A stretch of DNA of 64,000 nt from Mesorhizobium sp. WSM2240. Its GTDB lineage: Bacteria > Pseudomonadota > Alphaproteobacteria > Rhizobiales > Rhizobiaceae. The stretch lies in the NCBI RefSeq assembly GCF_040438645.1, contig NZ_CP159253.1:1-64000 (forward strand), read 5' to 3'. Every line of letters begins with the position of its first letter. The first letter of the stretch is position 1. The position numbers and the translations under genes are program-made. The notes beneath the pieces were generated by a model. It saw only the letters and a program-made list of their open reading frames with translations, did no database searches and was not told the origin of the DNA. Shown here piece after piece: positions 39,415 to 47,762 of the stretch.

Positions 39415-39831
39415 ATGGAAGGCCGCAGGACATCGCCGGGTTGGTTTCAGACGCTCAGGCGTGACCGTGTGCTGTTTACTGTGGCCGCGACTCTGGTTCT
39501 CCTGGCACATCTGTTCCAGCCGCTGGCCGAGGCGTATGCCGCCAATACAGCCAAGGCCTGGGTCATCTGCACGATGTTCGGCGAGGCCAAGTCCCCGGCC
39601 GCAGATGGGGCTTTGCCGCCGCCCGGCGCTGCCGATGATTGCCCAACCTGCATAGGTGGTCCCTGCGCCGGGATGGATGCCCCGCCAAAGCTTTCGGCCG
39701 GTTCCAAGCCTGCCTTCGCCGCGCCGGCGGCCTATGCCGGCCAGTTCCCGCAGTGGCTCGAGACGGAGAACCCGCCCGCCCGCCTCAACGAGCCGCCGCC
39801 GGCCATCCGCGCCCCACCCCTTTCCGCCTGA
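39415..39831 (+). CDS. DUF2946-like exported protein, probable copper-related
   Basis: A 138-residue protein with a basic start, one hydrophobic segment (VLFTVAATLVLLAHLF, about 19-34) acting as signal or anchor, and a cysteine-containing region (VICTMFG and DDCPTCIGGPC, about 50-85) followed by a Pro/Ala-rich tail. The layout matches DUF2946-type proteins that sit next to copper chaperone genes. The CPxC-type pair could bind copper. ATG 39415 has only a weak ribosome site. The fused YcnI-PCuAC gene follows after 66 bases. Confidence 0.6.
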   Translation: MEGRRTSPGWFQTLRRDRVLFTVAATLVLLAHLFQPLAEAYAANTAKAWVICTMFGEAKSPAADGALPPPGAADDCPTCIGGPCAGMDAPPKLSAGSKPAFAAPAAYAGQFPQWLETENPPARLNEPPPAIRAPPLSA

Positions 39832-39897
39832 AACGCGAATTTGTTCTTGCGCCCGCGCGCGAGAAAAATCTGTTTTGGACGCGAAAGGAAAAATACC

Positions 39898-40854
39898 ATG
39901 CGCCGAATTCTCTTGCCGCTTGCCGCCGCCTGCGCGCTGACGGCCGTCTCGATCATCACCGCCCACGCCCACGCCTCCCTCGAAAAGCGGGAAGCCTCGC
40001 CGGGCTCCTACAAGGCCGTCGTGAGGATACCTCACGGCTGTGACGGGCAGGCGACCCATACGGTGCGCCTGCAAATCCCCGAAGGATATATCGGCGTGAA
40101 GCCGATGCCGAAGCCGGGCTGGATCATAGCGACGGTCAAGGGAGACTATGCCCGGAAATACAGTCTCCACGGCGATGAGATCATGTCCGGCGTCACGGAA
40201 GTGACCTGGAGCGGCGGTGACCTGCCTGACGATTTTTACGACGAGTTCACGGTCAGCGGAACGCTGGCCGGCGTCGAGCAAGGGCAGACGCTGTTCTTCA
40301 AAACGACGCAGCTTTGCGCTGCGGGCAAGATTGCCTGGACAGAGGAGCCGGCCGAAGGCCAGGACCCGCATTCGCTGGAGTACCCCGCCCCGATGCTGAA
40401 GATCGCGGCGAAAGGCGGCGACCATGAAGGCCACGGCGCTCAGAGCAGTACGCCCATCACCGTCGGCGATCTCGAAATCACCGGCCAGTGGGCGCGGGCA
40501 ATGTTGCCCGGCCAGCCGGCCGGCGGCGGCTATATGACCATCGCCAATAAGGGAAGCGAATCCGACCGCCTCGTGTCGATTACATCGGCCGCTGCAGGCA
40601 AGGCCGAGATCCATTCGATGGAGGTGGTCGACGGCGTGATGGTGATGCGCCCGGTGACCGGTGGACTGGACATCCCGGCCGGCGCAACCGTCGAGTTGAA
40701 ACCCGGCGGCTTGCACCTGATGTTCATGGAGGTCGCCCAGCGCTTCGAGGAGGGCGCAAGCGTGTCGCTGACGCTTGAGTTCGAGAAGGCGGGCAAGGTC
40801 GAACTGACGCTGCCAGTCAGGGCCGCCGGTGGCGGAGATCATTCCAACCACTAA
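39898..40854 (+). CDS. YcnI (DUF1775) - PCuAC fusion, periplasmic copper chaperone
   Basis: A 318-residue exported protein joining two copper-binding modules. A signal ends at about residue 24 (AHA), leaving His25 as the new N-terminus, as in YcnI where that histidine binds copper. Residues about 25-170 are DUF1775, with VRIPHGCDGQATHTVRLQIP. Residues about 185-310 are PCuAC (DUF461), with ligands His239, Met250, His273 and Met275 matching the H-X10-M ... H-X-M pattern. A His-rich linker (DHEGHG) and tail (GGDHSNH) add sites. It probably supplies Cu(I) to cytochrome oxidase. AAAGGA precedes ATG 39898. Confidence 0.92.
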   Translation: MRRILLPLAAACALTAVSIITAHAHASLEKREASPGSYKAVVRIPHGCDGQATHTVRLQIPEGYIGVKPMPKPGWIIATVKGDYARKYSLHGDEIMSGVTEVTWSGGDLPDDFYDEFTVSGTLAGVEQGQTLFFKTTQLCAAGKIAWTEEPAEGQDPHSLEYPAPMLKIAAKGGDHEGHGAQSSTPITVGDLEITGQWARAMLPGQPAGGGYMTIANKGSESDRLVSITSAAAGKAEIHSMEVVDGVMVMRPVTGGLDIPAGATVELKPGGLHLMFMEVAQRFEEGASVSLTLEFEKAGKVELTLPVRAAGGGDHSNH

Positions 40855-40911
40855 TACGGAACGTCGTGCGGGCTTCGGTGTTAACTTCGGCTATGCGCAA
40901 GGAGAACGCCG

Positions 40912-41181
40912 ATGGCCCGCAGGACGAGACCGAACGACATGCCTGCCAAACGACGCGCGGCAGAAGCTGGAAAGCCTGCAGTCGACCAGCCGGCGAGCGA
41001 TGAGAACGCTCTGGAAAAGCGGATCGAGCGGCTGGAGCGGCGGCTGGAGAAAAGCGTTCGCGGCAATGACGGGCTCGGCATTTCGCGAACCGATCGCGGT
41101 CTCGACGACAGCGAGACCGAAGACGCGCTGAAACGCGCGGTCGTCCGCTCGAATATCAAGCGCGGCAGCCGCAAGGCCTGA
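40912..41181 (+). CDS. Small charged coiled-coil protein
   Basis: An 89-residue, highly charged protein with a basic Pro/Ala start and a predicted coiled coil at about 33-48 (ALEKRIERLERRLEKS). A basic tail ends KRGSRKA. ATG 40912 has AAGGAG 7 bases upstream, a good site. No family recognised. It lies 57 bases after the copper chaperone on the same strand and converges with the DUF817 gene. Confidence 0.6.
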   Translation: MARRTRPNDMPAKRRAAEAGKPAVDQPASDENALEKRIERLERRLEKSVRGNDGLGISRTDRGLDDSETEDALKRAVVRSNIKRGSRKA

Positions 41182-41192
41182 AGTCCGAGCGC

Positions 41193-42074
41193 CTATTCCG
41201 CCGCTTGCGGTTTGGCGGCCAACTCCGCCTCGGCCGGCCGTGGCCGATGGACGAACGTCACCAGCACGAAAGAGATGATCATCAGCAGATACCAGGAGCC
41301 GAGTTTCTGGATCGAAACCGGCGTCCATGCGTCCTGCTGTCCCGGATAAATCCACGCGCGCGACCATGTGCCGATATTCTCCGCGAACCAGATGAACAGC
41401 GCGACCAGCAGGAAACCGACCAGCAGCGGCATTCGGTGGCGGATGCGGAAGACGCGGTAGTGGACGACCGTGCGGAAATAGAGGATCGCCGTCGCGGCAA
41501 ACAGTCCGTAGCGTACGTCGACGACATAGTGATGAGCGAAGAAATTGACATAGATCGCAACCGCGAGAACGGCCGTCGCCCAGAGCGGGGGATAGGCGGC
41601 GTAGCGCATGTCGAAAATGCGCGAGATGCGGGCGAGGTAGGAGCCGACCGCCGCATACATGAAGCCGGAAAACAGCGGCACGCCGCCGATCCGAAACAGG
41701 CTCTCCTCGGGATAGATCCAGGAGCCGGCCGACGTCTTGAATAGCTCCATCGCCGTGCCGACGATGTGGAAGATCAGGATGACCTTGGCTTCGGCGAGTG
41801 TTTCGAGCTTGAAGCCAAGCATGCCGAGCTGGATCGCCAGAGCAGCGAGAAACAGGAAATCGTAGCGTTCGATGCCGGCGTCGTCCGGCCAGAACAATCG
41901 CGTGGCGATGATGAGCGCCAGCATGGCTCCACCGAAGAGGCACGCCCATGCCTGCTTCAGGCCGAACACCAGGAATTCTACCAGTGCACCGTAAAGACCT
42001 CCCGCGGGAAGCCGGTCGAGCACGCCATGGGCGGCGGCGTCGATCCGTGCTTCGACCGAGGTGAATCGCTTCAA
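41193..42074 (-). CDS. DUF817 integral membrane protein
   Basis: A 293-residue membrane protein with about eight helices and the DUF817 hallmarks FLVFGLKQAWACLFGG (about 33-48), FKTSAGSWIYPEESLFRIGGVPLFSGFMYAAVGSY (about 111-145) and FFAHHYVVDVRYGL near 178. Family function is unknown; the conserved charged and histidine residues within helices suggest transport or redox work. Its start overlaps the end of the nucleotidase gene by 4 bases, so the two are co-translated. Confidence 0.85.
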   Translation of the reverse strand: MKRFTSVEARIDAAAHGVLDRLPAGGLYGALVEFLVFGLKQAWACLFGGAMLALIIATRLFWPDDAGIERYDFLFLAALAIQLGMLGFKLETLAEAKVILIFHIVGTAMELFKTSAGSWIYPEESLFRIGGVPLFSGFMYAAVGSYLARISRIFDMRYAAYPPLWATAVLAVAIYVNFFAHHYVVDVRYGLFAATAILYFRTVVHYRVFRIRHRMPLLVGFLLVALFIWFAENIGTWSRAWIYPGQQDAWTPVSIQKLGSWYLLMIISFVLVTFVHRPRPAEAELAAKPQAAE

Positions 42075-42781
42075 GCCGTCGGATCCTGGATCAGCGTGTT
42101 TAGAAAGCTGGCGAGATCGTCGGTGACGAAATCGACCGCATCGTCGAAGGCGGGATCGCGTTCCCAGATTTCGGAGAAGGTCGGCTCGAAATTCTTAGGC
42201 ACGATCAGCACGGTCAGCATGCCGAGCGCCTTGGGCACGATCAGATTGCGCGCCAGATCCTCGAACATGACGGCGTTGCGTCCGGTTATCTTATGAAGCT
42301 CGAGGAAGCGGTCATAGGTCTGCTGCGCCGGTTTCGGCGTCAGCCCGGCCGCGACAATGTCGAAGATATCGTCGAAGTGATCGAGTATGCCGAGCTGCCG
42401 CGCCGTGCGCTCGGCATGGCCGCGATCACCATTGGTGAAGATGAACTTGCGGCCGGGCAACTGCTTGATGGCGACACCGAGCACCGGGTCCGGCACCAGC
42501 CACGAATAGTCGATGTCGTGGACTTTGTTGAGAAAGTCGTCGGGATCGATCTTGTGGCGCTGCATCAGCCCGGAGAGTGTCGTCCCGTACTCCAGATAGA
42601 GCTCCTTCTGAAGCTTGCGCGCCTCCTCGCGCGGAAGCGTCAGAAGTTCCGACACATAGGCCGTCATCTTCTGATCGATCTGCGAAAATAGATTGGTGTG
42701 GTGCGGGTAGAGCGTGTTGTCGAGGTCGAACACCCAGTCGGTGACATGGGCGAAGCGGGCGGGGTCGGGAAGCTCGGTCAT
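42071..42781 (-). CDS. Pyrimidine 5'-nucleotidase (HAD superfamily)
   Basis: A 236-residue HAD phosphatase of the SDT1-like pyrimidine 5'-nucleotidase group. Motif I is DWVFDLDNTLYPH near 17-29, with the nucleophile in DLDNT, motif II is FIFTNGDRGHAERTA near 118, and motif IV is VMFEDLARNLIVPKALGM. ATG 42781 (MTELPDPARFAHV) is the homology start; the open frame runs 176 codons further without homology. In related genomes this gene neighbours dapD; here about 4 kb of other genes separates them. Confidence 0.88.
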   Translation of the reverse strand: MTELPDPARFAHVTDWVFDLDNTLYPHHTNLFSQIDQKMTAYVSELLTLPREEARKLQKELYLEYGTTLSGLMQRHKIDPDDFLNKVHDIDYSWLVPDPVLGVAIKQLPGRKFIFTNGDRGHAERTARQLGILDHFDDIFDIVAAGLTPKPAQQTYDRFLELHKITGRNAVMFEDLARNLIVPKALGMLTVLIVPKNFEPTFSEIWERDPAFDDAVDFVTDDLASFLNTLIQDPTA

Positions 42782-42944
42782 AGCGTTCCTTACGCAAACA
42801 TCGAGCCTTTTGGAAGCCGGTGCGCCCGGCCGGTCTTTCGCAACCGATGGTGGTGGAAATGCCGCAATGGCTCGAATTTTAGCCATCGCGGAAAGGAGAC
42901 TTTCAGTGCTTTGCGGCATTGAGGCTGCCGAGCGGGGAGCCATC

Positions 42945-43706
42945 ATGAACAGCATTATCGTGAGATCGGCAATTGTGGCGCTTCTGGCTGCTGCCGTCTC
43001 CGTGCTGATCGTTTCGGCGGCCGTTCCAGCACTTGGGGGCGCGGTCGACGGAACAGCCATCCTGATGTGCGTTTTATGCCCGTTGGCGACGGCGTGGCCG
43101 GCCAGCGCCTTCACATTCTGGCAGAGCGACAGGCTGAAGCAGGCGCATCGCGAACTCGCCCGGGCGCACGCGCAGCTTGCCGCAGCGCATCGCCGCCTGG
43201 CGGAAAAGGCCAGCCGCGACGACATGACCGGCATGCTCAACCGCGAAAGCTTCTTCGCCGCGCTTGACGGCTCGCGCCGCAAGTCGGATCGCGGCGCGCT
43301 GCTGATCATCGATGCGGATCATTTCAAGAAGATCAACGACAGTTTCGGCCATCTAACGGGCGACCGGGCGCTGCTCGATATCGCGGCGGCGATCACCCGC
43401 GGCGTGCGCAGCGGCGACGTTCTCGGCCGGATCGGCGGCGAGGAATTCGGCGTCTTCCTGGTCGGCGCCACGGCCAAGGAAGCCGAGCGCGTCGCCGAAC
43501 GCATTCGCCGTGAGGTCGAACTGATCCGCTTCCGCCCGATCGACGAGCGCACTATCCCGCTGACAGTCAGCATAGGCGGCGCCAATTGCGCGGCGGACGC
43601 AAGCGTATCCGACCTGATGCGCGCCGCCGACAAGCGGCTCTACGAGGCAAAGAATGGCGGTCGTAATCTGGTGATCGTCGACAGCGGCATCGCCGAGGCT
43701 GCTTAG
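42945..43706 (+). CDS. Membrane-bound diguanylate cyclase (GGDEF)
   Basis: A 253-residue protein with two N-terminal helices (about 5-27 and 37-58), a short coiled coil (about 62-88, AHRELARAHAQLAAAHRRLAE) and a GGDEF domain. The active-site loop is GGEEF at 164-168. The inhibitory I-site RxxD is RSGD at 155-158, five residues before it, so the enzyme should make c-di-GMP and be product-inhibited. ATG 42945 has GGGGAG upstream. There is no sensory domain beyond the membrane segments. Confidence 0.9.
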   Translation: MNSIIVRSAIVALLAAAVSVLIVSAAVPALGGAVDGTAILMCVLCPLATAWPASAFTFWQSDRLKQAHRELARAHAQLAAAHRRLAEKASRDDMTGMLNRESFFAALDGSRRKSDRGALLIIDADHFKKINDSFGHLTGDRALLDIAAAITRGVRSGDVLGRIGGEEFGVFLVGATAKEAERVAERIRREVELIRFRPIDERTIPLTVSIGGANCAADASVSDLMRAADKRLYEAKNGGRNLVIVDSGIAEAA

Positions 43707-43721
43707 AACCACGGCTGGGTA

Positions 43722-44564
43722 TCATTCCGCTTTCCAAGTCCGCCCCGCGGCTTCGAGCACGCGACGCGCTGCCGCGAGCGCCGCTTCGGCCCGCGCCTTT
43801 GGCCCGAGCGTGCTTGCCAGTTCGCGGTTCGGAACCTCGACGCTGATCGTGACGCCGTCGGGAATGGCGCTGGCGAGGCCGACGCAGTCGATGCCGCCTT
43901 CGCCGGGATTGAGCCGCGCGCTGCGGGCGATGCGGATCAGCCCCTCGTCGCTACGGTCATAATCTGCCGACCCATCGCAGAACTGGACGTAATTGATCAG
44001 CTTCGCCGGTAGCGCCTGCACTTCTTCAATTGTGCCGCCGGAGCGATCCCAATGCAGGGCGTCGACCAGCACACCGCCATTCGGCTCGCCGGCCGCCTCG
44101 ACGATGGCGCGCGCTGATGCGAGGTTCGGCACGGCGGTCCAGGGCATGAATTCGAGATCGGCGGTCAGGCCGTAATTTCGGGCGAGGCGGCAGAAGCCGG
44201 CAAATGTACCAGTCAGCCTGGAGTGGTCGGGATCGTCGCCCGCCACCAGCACGTGGCGCGCCCCGAGTTGGGCTGCGTGATCGACAAAACGCTCGAAGGT
44301 GGAGATTTCGGTCTCGGGCTTCAGCCGGGCGATCTCGACATCGCCGACGGAAACGCCGGTTTCGCGAAGCGCCGCGACCGTTTCGCGCAACAAGGCCGGG
44401 TCGGTTATCAGCGGATAGGGTGCTTCGGTCGGCGCGGCCGGAAGCAGCCGCAGGCCGACCATGTCGTAGCCGGTTTCCCCGGCGATGCGGACAGCTCCGA
44501 CCGGTCCGCAGTCGAACAGGGTCAGGAAGGCGAGGGACAGTTTGTGCGGCACGTCGGCCTCCAC
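43722..44564 (-). CDS. Xylose isomerase-like TIM-barrel enzyme
   Basis: A 280-residue member of the AP endonuclease 2/xylose-isomerase-like TIM-barrel superfamily, which includes inosose isomerases and dehydratases, hydroxypyruvate isomerase and 3-dehydroshikimate dehydratase. Likely metal ligands are visible at strand ends: Glu in TADLEFMPW near 138, Asp/His in VLVDALHWDRSG near 165-175, Asp in VQFCDGSAD near 193 and Glu in ISVEVPNRE near 239. It is the last gene of the five-gene IclR operon. With an AroE-like enzyme nearby, a dehydratase or isomerase of a cyclic polyol or keto acid is plausible but unproven. Confidence 0.75.
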   Translation of the reverse strand: MEADVPHKLSLAFLTLFDCGPVGAVRIAGETGYDMVGLRLLPAAPTEAPYPLITDPALLRETVAALRETGVSVGDVEIARLKPETEISTFERFVDHAAQLGARHVLVAGDDPDHSRLTGTFAGFCRLARNYGLTADLEFMPWTAVPNLASARAIVEAAGEPNGGVLVDALHWDRSGGTIEEVQALPAKLINYVQFCDGSADYDRSDEGLIRIARSARLNPGEGGIDCVGLASAIPDGVTISVEVPNRELASTLGPKARAEAALAAARRVLEAAGRTWKAE

Positions 44565-44576
44565 TATGGGCGAGGC

Positions 44577-45194
44577 TTATTTCAGCGGCGAGAAAGGCAG
44601 CGGCAGGGCGACCGCCGAGTACATGTCCGGCGTCAGCCAATCCGGCCCGCCCTTTGGCGGCCAGTTGCCGTCGGCGACGGATTTGGTGCGGGCGGCGTGA
44701 CGCTCGTCGAGGCTGCGATATGGCCAGATTTGTGTGAAGCGGGAGCCGCCGTCGATCGAACACATGGCGACGGTGAGCGGCGAATAGGTTTCCCGCGTCG
44801 GAACGGCGGCTCGCCATTTTTCTTCCGTGGGGGCGAGCCCGTTCGGCTTCATCCGGTAAGTGCGGATCTCGTAGAACGGGCCGAAATCGCCGGTCTCCAC
44901 CGGCGGGATGAAATCGAGCGGCGCATAGCTGTCCATCTTCAGGTCGGTCAGCAATTCAAGGCAGCCGAAGGGATTGGATGAGCGGCGCGCGCGCTCGCGC
45001 TCGGCGTGAAGATCGTCGCAGCTGTCGAACTCACGCAGCACGAACACCTCGTTCAGCCGGCCGATGTCGGAATACCAGGCGCCGATGAGCTTGCCCTTGG
45101 CGTCGGGCGCGGAGACATAGTCCTTGATTGCGGGCGCCGCCTTGCCGGCGCCGAAGATGACGGTGTTGAGCGTCGCAAATTCATAATACTTCAC
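44577..45194 (-). CDS. NIPSNAP family protein
   Basis: A 205-residue protein built of two ferredoxin-like NIPSNAP halves: about 1-105 (MKYYEFATLNTVIFGAG) and about 106-205 (FGPFYEIRTYRMKPNGLAPTEEKW). Such proteins are small dimeric alpha-beta barrels often found in catabolic clusters; no single activity is established. The start is GTG 45194 with GGGGGGAAA upstream, inside the last 14 bases of the flavoprotein gene, so it is translationally coupled to it. Confidence 0.8.
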   Translation of the reverse strand: MKYYEFATLNTVIFGAGKAAPAIKDYVSAPDAKGKLIGAWYSDIGRLNEVFVLREFDSCDDLHAERERARRSSNPFGCLELLTDLKMDSYAPLDFIPPVETGDFGPFYEIRTYRMKPNGLAPTEEKWRAAVPTRETYSPLTVAMCSIDGGSRFTQIWPYRSLDERHAARTKSVADGNWPPKGGPDWLTPDMYSAVALPLPFSPLK

Positions 45195-46929
45195 TGAATT
45201 TCCCCCCGTTTGATGGCGGCGGTCCCGAGACCGGCTGGCCGGCGAGCGTGCGGCCGATGACATAGCCGAATGTCATTGCGGGGCCGAGCGTGATGCCGCC
45301 GCTGGGATAGTGTCCGCCCATGATGCTCGCCATGTCGTTGCCTGCGGCGAACAGGCCTTCGATGGGGCAGCCATCCTTCGACAGCACGCGGGCGCGGTTG
45401 TCCGTGCGCAGCCCGGCGAAGGTGGCGAGGCTGCCGGGCAGTATCTTCACCGCGTAGAACGGACCCCTTTCAAGCGCGCCGAGAGACGGATTCGGCCTGT
45501 GCCCAGCATCGCCCTGCACGCGGTTGTAGGATGTCGCGCCGCGCCCGAACTGCGGATCGGTGCCTTTGATCGCGCTGGCATTGAAACCGGCGACGGTCTC
45601 GGCAAGCCGGTCGGGATCGATGCCGCATTCCCGCGCCAGCGCCGCAAGATCCTTGGCTCGCTTCAAATAGCCGTTGCGGACATAACGGCCGATCGGGAAC
45701 GGGAACGGCTTCGACCAGCCGAGTCCGTAACGGCGCTGGGCGCGATGGTCGCAGATCAGCCAGGCGACCGGCACCGCTCCGGCAGGCGTGACCTGCAGCA
45801 GCGCGCTGATGAAATCGTGGTAGGAATCGGCCTCGTTGACGAAGCGGTGGCCGGTCGCGTCGACGGCGATGAAGCCCGGCTTGGCGCGCTCGACAAGATG
45901 GGGGAAATGGCCGCTCGCGCCATTCTTCAGCGGCACCAGCGAGACCGGCGCCCAGGCTCCGGCATTGACGAGATCGTCGGCGATGTCGGCGCCGATTGCC
46001 TCGCCCATATCGAGCCCGTCGCCGGTATTAGTTTCGAGGGCCGCGGAATAGTGGCCCGATCCGTCCGGCGCGTGCTCGAACAGTTTTGCTATCCGCTTGC
46101 GGTCATGCGGGAAGCCGCCGGCGGCCAGCACCACGCCGGCCTTCGCCGTGACGATCTCCTCGACGCCAGTGCGCCGGATGATTGCCCCGGTGACGCGGCC
46201 GTCGGTCTTTATGAGGCGGACCACTGGCGTCGAGGTCAGCACCGTTACGTCGAGGTCGAGCGCGCTGCGCAGCAGGCGGGCGACGAGCGCGTTGCCGTTG
46301 ACGAGGTGCATGCCGCGGCCATGCACGGCCAAGTCGCGGAAATGACGCAACAGGCGGCGCGCCGCATAGAGGGCGGAGCGCGGCGAGCGCGTCGCATTGA
46401 GGAAATGCGCCATGTCGGCGCCGCCGGCTACGCCCATGCCGGCGAGGCTGATCAGGTCGAGCGGCGGGCGCAACTTGTTGATCCACGGGCCGAGTTTGCG
46501 GCCGTCATAGGGGGCGGCCGAAACCGACCGTCCGCCGAGCGCGTGGCCGGGCGTGGCGTGGAAATCGGGTATTGTATTGCCGGAGATGAACTCGACCGCG
46601 GTGTTCTTCTCGAAGAACGCGACCATTTCCGGCCCGTTCTCCAGGAACGTATCGATGCGCGGATCGGCGGCGCGGTTCTTCAATTCGCTTGCGAGATAGC
46701 GCCTGGGCTCGGCGGCATCCTCGCCGATGCCGGCGCGGCGGGCGAGCGGGTTGCGCGGGATCCACAGCCATCCGCCGGACCAGGCGCTGGTTCCGCCAAT
46801 CACCGGCTCCTTCTCGGCAACGACGACCTTGAGGCCATGGAATGCGGCGGTAATCGCTGTCGACAGGCCGGCGGCGCCGGAGCCGACGATGAGCACGTCG
46901 CATACGCCGATCGCGCCGTCAGTGCTCAT
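45181..46929 (-). CDS. FAD-dependent dehydrogenase, KstD/fumarate-reductase-like (A)
   Basis: A 582-residue flavoprotein with the FAD site DVLIVGSGAAGLSTAITAA (about 11-29) and EKEPVIGGTSAWSGGWLWIP near 40-60. The C-terminal GNDMASIMGGHYPSGGITLGPAMTFGYVIG block is shared with 3-ketosteroid 1-dehydrogenases. Members remove hydrogens next to a carbonyl in cyclic ketones or reduce fumarate-like bonds. It is cytosolic, with no Tat signal. It is paralogous to the divergent gene at 49025. The steroid substrate is not implied; a smaller alicyclic compound fits the neighbours better. Confidence 0.85.
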   Translation of the reverse strand: MSTDGAIGVCDVLIVGSGAAGLSTAITAAFHGLKVVVAEKEPVIGGTSAWSGGWLWIPRNPLARRAGIGEDAAEPRRYLASELKNRAADPRIDTFLENGPEMVAFFEKNTAVEFISGNTIPDFHATPGHALGGRSVSAAPYDGRKLGPWINKLRPPLDLISLAGMGVAGGADMAHFLNATRSPRSALYAARRLLRHFRDLAVHGRGMHLVNGNALVARLLRSALDLDVTVLTSTPVVRLIKTDGRVTGAIIRRTGVEEIVTAKAGVVLAAGGFPHDRKRIAKLFEHAPDGSGHYSAALETNTGDGLDMGEAIGADIADDLVNAGAWAPVSLVPLKNGASGHFPHLVERAKPGFIAVDATGHRFVNEADSYHDFISALLQVTPAGAVPVAWLICDHRAQRRYGLGWSKPFPFPIGRYVRNGYLKRAKDLAALARECGIDPDRLAETVAGFNASAIKGTDPQFGRGATSYNRVQGDAGHRPNPSLGALERGPFYAVKILPGSLATFAGLRTDNRARVLSKDGCPIEGLFAAGNDMASIMGGHYPSGGITLGPAMTFGYVIGRTLAGQPVSGPPPSNGGKFSEVL

Positions 46930-47762
46930 CCCGACAGGCTCTCGGCTTGCGATGCGCCCGGTGACAGGCTGCGGGCGCGACGGAAGAAGCGCGACGCGCT
47001 GCTTGCCTGGCCGAGCTCGGCGGCCGCGGCTTGCAACGGCGCGGCGAGTTCCTTCATGCGCTCAGGCGTCAGGCGGGCAGCAGGCCCGGCGATGCTGAGC
47101 GCTCCGATCACAGTGCCCTGCTGGCCCATTCGGACGGGTACGGCCATCGCCGCCATGCCGACTATGTAGCTGTCGACTGCGACCGAATAGCCGCGCTGCC
47201 TCGTATCTGCGAGCCGCTTGAGCAGCTCGCGGGCGGTCGCCGGCGCGTTGGGGCCGGGAGTCTGCAGCCTTGGCACAAAACCCTGTTCGGCAACCATCAT
47301 CAGGGCGGCGTCGTCGTCGAGTGTGGACAGGAAAGCCTGCCCGCCCGCCGTCGAGGCGAGGTGCAGGACGACGCCCTGCTCCTGGCCGGGATCGTAGCGC
47401 AGGCCGGTGGTTGCGCCTTGGGCGACGGCGACCCAGACCAGCTTGCGGTCGTCGATGACGCTGAGCCGGATGAGTTCGCCGCTGGCGGCAGCGAGGCGGT
47501 CGAGGATCGGCTGGGCGATGTCGGTGACGCCGCTCTGGCCGAGGAAGCTCAGGCCCATGGCCGCGAGCTTGATGGTCAGCGAATAGTCGCCCTGCGCACG
47601 GTCCTGGCGCACATAGCCGAAGCGGGCGAGTTCGTTGAGCAGGCGGTGGGCAGCGCTCGGCGGCAGGCCCAGGCGGTTGGCGATGGCGCTGACCGAGAGG
47701 CCCTCGGCATTTTCCGAGAGAAGTTCGAGTATGCCGAGCGACCGTTCGAGAACGCTGGTCAT
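46926..47762 (-). CDS. IclR family transcriptional regulator
   Basis: A 278-residue regulator with an N-terminal winged helix (LSVSAIANRLGLPPSAAHRLLNELARFGYV, about 20-49) and a C-terminal effector domain (about 85-250) with GEWVAVAQG-like and DSYIVGMAAMAVPVR segments. IclR proteins of this kind control aromatic and acid catabolism. It is embedded in the operon it probably regulates, overlapping neighbours by 4 bases on each side. A candidate operator lies in the divergent gap at 48907-48945. Confidence 0.9.
   Translation of the reverse strand: MTSVLERSLGILELLSENAEGLSVSAIANRLGLPPSAAHRLLNELARFGYVRQDRAQGDYSLTIKLAAMGLSFLGQSGVTDIAQPILDRLAAASGELIRLSVIDDRKLVWVAVAQGATTGLRYDPGQEQGVVLHLASTAGGQAFLSTLDDDAALMMVAEQGFVPRLQTPGPNAPATARELLKRLADTRQRGYSVAVDSYIVGMAAMAVPVRMGQQGTVIGALSIAGPAARLTPERMKELAAPLQAAAAELGQASSASRFFRRARSLSPGASQAESLSG

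Noticed and set aside
42782..43309. Long N-terminal extension of the pyrimidine nucleotidase
   Set aside because: It is antisense to the diguanylate cyclase and has no homology; the HAD domain starts at 42781.
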